Assembly: GCA_024742285.1 (NCBI GenBank)
Contig: JANSYR010000004.1
Location: 62,001-126,000 of the forward strand
Direction: 5' to 3'
Source of the DNA: a bacterium
GTDB taxonomy: Bacteria; Myxococcota_A; UBA9160; UBA4427
Length of the DNA stretch: 64,000 nt
The notes beneath the pieces were generated by a model. That model saw only the letters and a program-made list of their open reading frames with translations, was not told the DNA's origin and ran no database searches. The position numbers and the translations under genes were made by a program. Of the stretch, positions 62,011 through 64,000 are shown one piece after another (position 1 is the first letter of the stretch; each line of letters opens with the position of its first letter).

Positions 62011-62207
62011 AGCGCAGGCTCTCCTCGAGCAACCGGGCCCGGGGGGCGTGGGACACGCGGTGTGCGACGACTATAGGGCAGTCGTCGCGCAAAGGATGCG
62101 CGAGGGCGGCGGGGCGGCGGGGCGGCGATCGATGGGGAGGGCCGCGGGCGCGCGATCGGTTCCGCGCGATCGCGCGCCGCGGAGCCGGACTCGGGGCGTC
62201 CCGTCGA

Positions 62208-63323
62208 TCAGGCCGCGGCGATCATCCGGCCGAGCCGTCGCAGATGATGCGTCGAGCCTCCGAGGATCAGCTCGATGTGGCGGGCGTGGACGTAGTAGCG
62301 GTGGACGGGGTACTCGCGGTCGACCCCGATCCCGCCGTGGATGTGCTGGGCGGCGAAGGTCACGCGGAAGCCCGCCTCGCTCGCGAGGTGTTTGGCAATC
62401 GCGACCTCTTCGTCGGCCTCGCGACCGACGGCGATCCGCCAGGCCACCTCGAGCGCGGAGAGCCGCACGGTCTGCGTGTCGATGTACGCGTCGCTCTCGC
62501 GATGGGACACCGATTGGAACATCGCGATCGGCTGGTCGAACTGCTTCCGCGTCTTCGAGTACTCGGCCGTCATCTCGAGCGCGGCCTCGAGGCAACCGAG
62601 CAGCTCGTTGCAGAGGGCGGCGTTCGCACGCAGGTCGATCCACTCGATGATCTCGCGGCCCTGCGTGAGGCCGCCGAGGAGCGCATCGCCGGCGACTTCC
62701 ACACCGTCGAGGGTCAGCTTCGCCTCGGGCCGATAGCTCGTCGTCTCGAGCGACTCGATCCTCACGCCGTCCGCCTTCGGATCGACGAGGAAGACCGCGG
62801 GCCCCTCGTCGGTCGCAGCGGAGACCAGGACGAGGTCCGCGATCTGGCCCGCCGGCACGTAGGACTTCACGCCGCGAAGCCGGAAGCCCGACTCCGTCGC
62901 CGTCGCCTCGACGCCGGGTCGCTCGATCTCGCCCTCTGGCTCGACGAGCGCGGCGGTCAGGATCTTCCGTCCCGCCGCGACCTCCGGCAGGATCGACTTC
63001 TTCTGCTCCTCGGTCCCGAACGCGGCGATCGGGAGCGCACCCAGCACGGCGGTCTCGAAGTAGGGGATGGCCGCCGTGGTCCGACCCACGTGTTCGAGGA
63101 CCCCGCAGACCTCGAGGAACGAGAGACCGCCGCCGTCGTACTCGGACGGGACGGCGACGCCGACGAGCCCGGCTTCGCCGACGGTCGCCCAGAGGTCGGC
63201 GTCGAAGCGCGGACCGTCGCCGCGCTCGAGGGCCAGGAGCTTCTCTGCCGGGGAGCCTTCGGAGAGGATCTGCGACGCGAGGTCGAAGATCGCCTGCTGT
63301 TCTTCGCTGTAGCTGAAGTCCAT
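62208..63323 (-). CDS. Acyl-CoA dehydrogenase
   Basis: The product is 371 residues. It starts FSYSEEQQAIFDLASQIL, with LVGVAVPSEYDGGGLSFLE, a middle beta domain (AALVEPEGE, GVKSYVPAGQIADLVLV) and the C-terminal helices KTRKQFDQPIAMFQSV and QHIHGGIGVDREYPVHRYY. The position of the usual catalytic Glu (YEGT) reads LGGST. It follows a second dehydrogenase gene (30-bp gap), like the paired FadE subunits of steroid or branched-chain degradation, where only one subunit is catalytic. Confidence 0.92.
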   Translation of the reverse strand: MDFSYSEEQQAIFDLASQILSEGSPAEKLLALERGDGPRFDADLWATVGEAGLVGVAVPSEYDGGGLSFLEVCGVLEHVGRTTAAIPYFETAVLGALPIAAFGTEEQKKSILPEVAAGRKILTAALVEPEGEIERPGVEATATESGFRLRGVKSYVPAGQIADLVLVSAATDEGPAVFLVDPKADGVRIESLETTSYRPEAKLTLDGVEVAGDALLGGLTQGREIIEWIDLRANAALCNELLGCLEAALEMTAEYSKTRKQFDQPIAMFQSVSHRESDAYIDTQTVRLSALEVAWRIAVGREADEEVAIAKHLASEAGFRVTFAAQHIHGGIGVDREYPVHRYYVHARHIELILGGSTHHLRRLGRMIAAA

Positions 63324-63353
63324 GTTCGTCTCGCTCTCTATTCTCGTCTTCTA

Positions 63354-64000
63354 CTACATGCGCGGGATGCGCGGCAGACCGAGGCCGAAGAGACCGATCA
63401 GGTCGCGCTGGATCTCGTTGGTGCCGCCACCGAAGGTCAGGATCAGGAGGCTGCGATAGAGCATCTCGACCATGCCGTCCGCGACCAGCTCGTCGGCCTT
63501 GCCGTCGGGCCGCAGATAGGCGCGCTGGCCCATCACCTCCATCATGAGCCGGAAGGCTTCGAGGAAGAACTCGGTCCCGTAGACCTTGATCGTCGACGCG
63601 TCGGCCGGGTTCAGCTTCCGCCCCTCGGCCGCCGTCCAGGCCACCTTCCAGTTGAGCAGCCGAAGCGCGTGCAGCCCCGCCTTCACCTTGGCGAGATTGA
63701 CCTGGACCCACTCGTCGTCGATCACCCGGCCACCGTCCGGCCGCTTCGTGTCCTTCGCCCACTGGACGACGGCGTCGTAGGCGCCCTCGATCATCCCGGG
63801 CGCGCAGAGGGTCACGCGTTCGTGGTTCAGCTGGCCGGTGATCAGCTTCCAGCCCTGGTTGAGGCCTCCGACGAGGTTCTCCGCCTGGACGCGCACGTCG
63901 TCGTAGAAGACTGCCGCGATGTCGTGGCTCGAGAGCAGGTCGAGCGTGTCGACGCGGATGCCCGGCGTCTTCATGTCGACGAGGAACATCGACAGGCCGC
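63354..64000 (-). CDS. Acyl-CoA dehydrogenase (5' truncated by window edge)
   Basis: The C-terminal 215 residues are visible, reading in from beyond the edge. MFLVDMKTPGIRV, LVGGLNQGWKLITGQLNHERV, and LYRSLLILTFGGGTNEIQRDLIG identify the family. The canonical Glu site reads GGGTNEIQR, so the catalytic base, if any, lies elsewhere. It probably forms a complex with the downstream dehydrogenase. Confidence 0.9.
   Translation of the reverse strand, partial: GLSMFLVDMKTPGIRVDTLDLLSSHDIAAVFYDDVRVQAENLVGGLNQGWKLITGQLNHERVTLCAPGMIEGAYDAVVQWAKDTKRPDGGRVIDDEWVQVNLAKVKAGLHALRLLNWKVAWTAAEGRKLNPADASTIKVYGTEFFLEAFRLMMEVMGQRAYLRPDGKADELVADGMVEMLYRSLLILTFGGGTNEIQRDLIGLFGLGLPRIPRM

Noticed and set aside
1-64000. 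Insertion sequences, prophage genes, tRNA or rRNA
   Set aside because: No transposase, integrase, phage structural gene, tRNA-like cloverleaf or rRNA segment was recognised. The window reads as stable core and accessory chromosome.

Overview
The window is 64 kb of dense, high-GC chromosome from a Gram-negative bacterium. Outer-membrane biology is visible throughout: a lipid A acyltransferase (LpxL family), Pal, a beta-barrel protein, SppA and many lipoproteins. The cofG-cofH pair (coenzyme F420 precursor synthesis), a probable UGA-encoded selenoprotein, a sigma-54 activator, FabA-type anaerobic unsaturated fatty acid synthesis and fused large enzymes together suggest a deltaproteobacterial-type lineage (Myxococcota, Binatota or a relative). 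This placement is inference; no rRNA or tRNA gene was seen. Genes are tightly packed, and many neighbours overlap by four bases (ATGA), implying translational coupling.

Layout. 0-4 kb: CinA-like fragment, 2Fe-2S ferredoxin, CbiX-like protein, NUDIX hydrolase, ClC channel with CBS/TrkA-C domains. 4-8.4 kb: a self-contained sigma-54 locus with two tandem 16-bp palindromes, a textbook -24/-12 promoter, two unrecognised genes, an NtrC-family activator with a degenerate receiver, and a cardiolipin-synthase-like phospholipase D. 8.4-17 kb: CcmI-like lipoprotein, MORN-type protein, TPP riboswitch with thiC, small membrane and acidic proteins, a 39-bp tandem repeat, SprT-like and LON-domain proteins, and a DnaA with a long linker. 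17-22.4 kb: beta-barrel protein, cofH/cofG, and a divergent diguanylate cyclase. 22.4-37 kb: a membrane-lipid operon reading fabI, fabH, fabA, fabG, fabZ, fabF, acpP, plsC, a phosphopantetheinyl transferase, a 1,868-residue fused acyl-CoA carboxylase, lpxL. 37-44.5 kb: DnaQ-DinG fusion, ThDP enzyme, Pal, and the putative selenoprotein redoxin coupled to a four-TM protein. 44.5-64 kb: thiI, CWC protein, ECF sigma/anti-sigma/DUF3106 operon, hydrolases, SppA, PilZ, NudC, a molybdopterin oxidoreductase, an M16 peptidase pair, a lipoprotein operon with a degenerate M48 peptidase, and two acyl-CoA dehydrogenases, one cut by the window edge.

How it fits together. The 13.7-kb lipid operon links carbon entry (carboxylase), carrier activation (PPTase and ACP), a nearly complete type II elongation cycle, and acyl transfer to phospholipid (PlsC) and lipid A (LpxL). 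Thiamine use is represented by riboswitch-controlled thiC and by a ThDP enzyme; ThiI can also serve thiamine synthesis. The two strongest leads for new biology are the sigma-54 locus at 4.0-8.4 kb, whose two middle genes I cannot assign, and the redoxin at 43.4-44.0 kb, where an in-frame UGA sits at the active-site position and is followed by a SECIS-like stem-loop.
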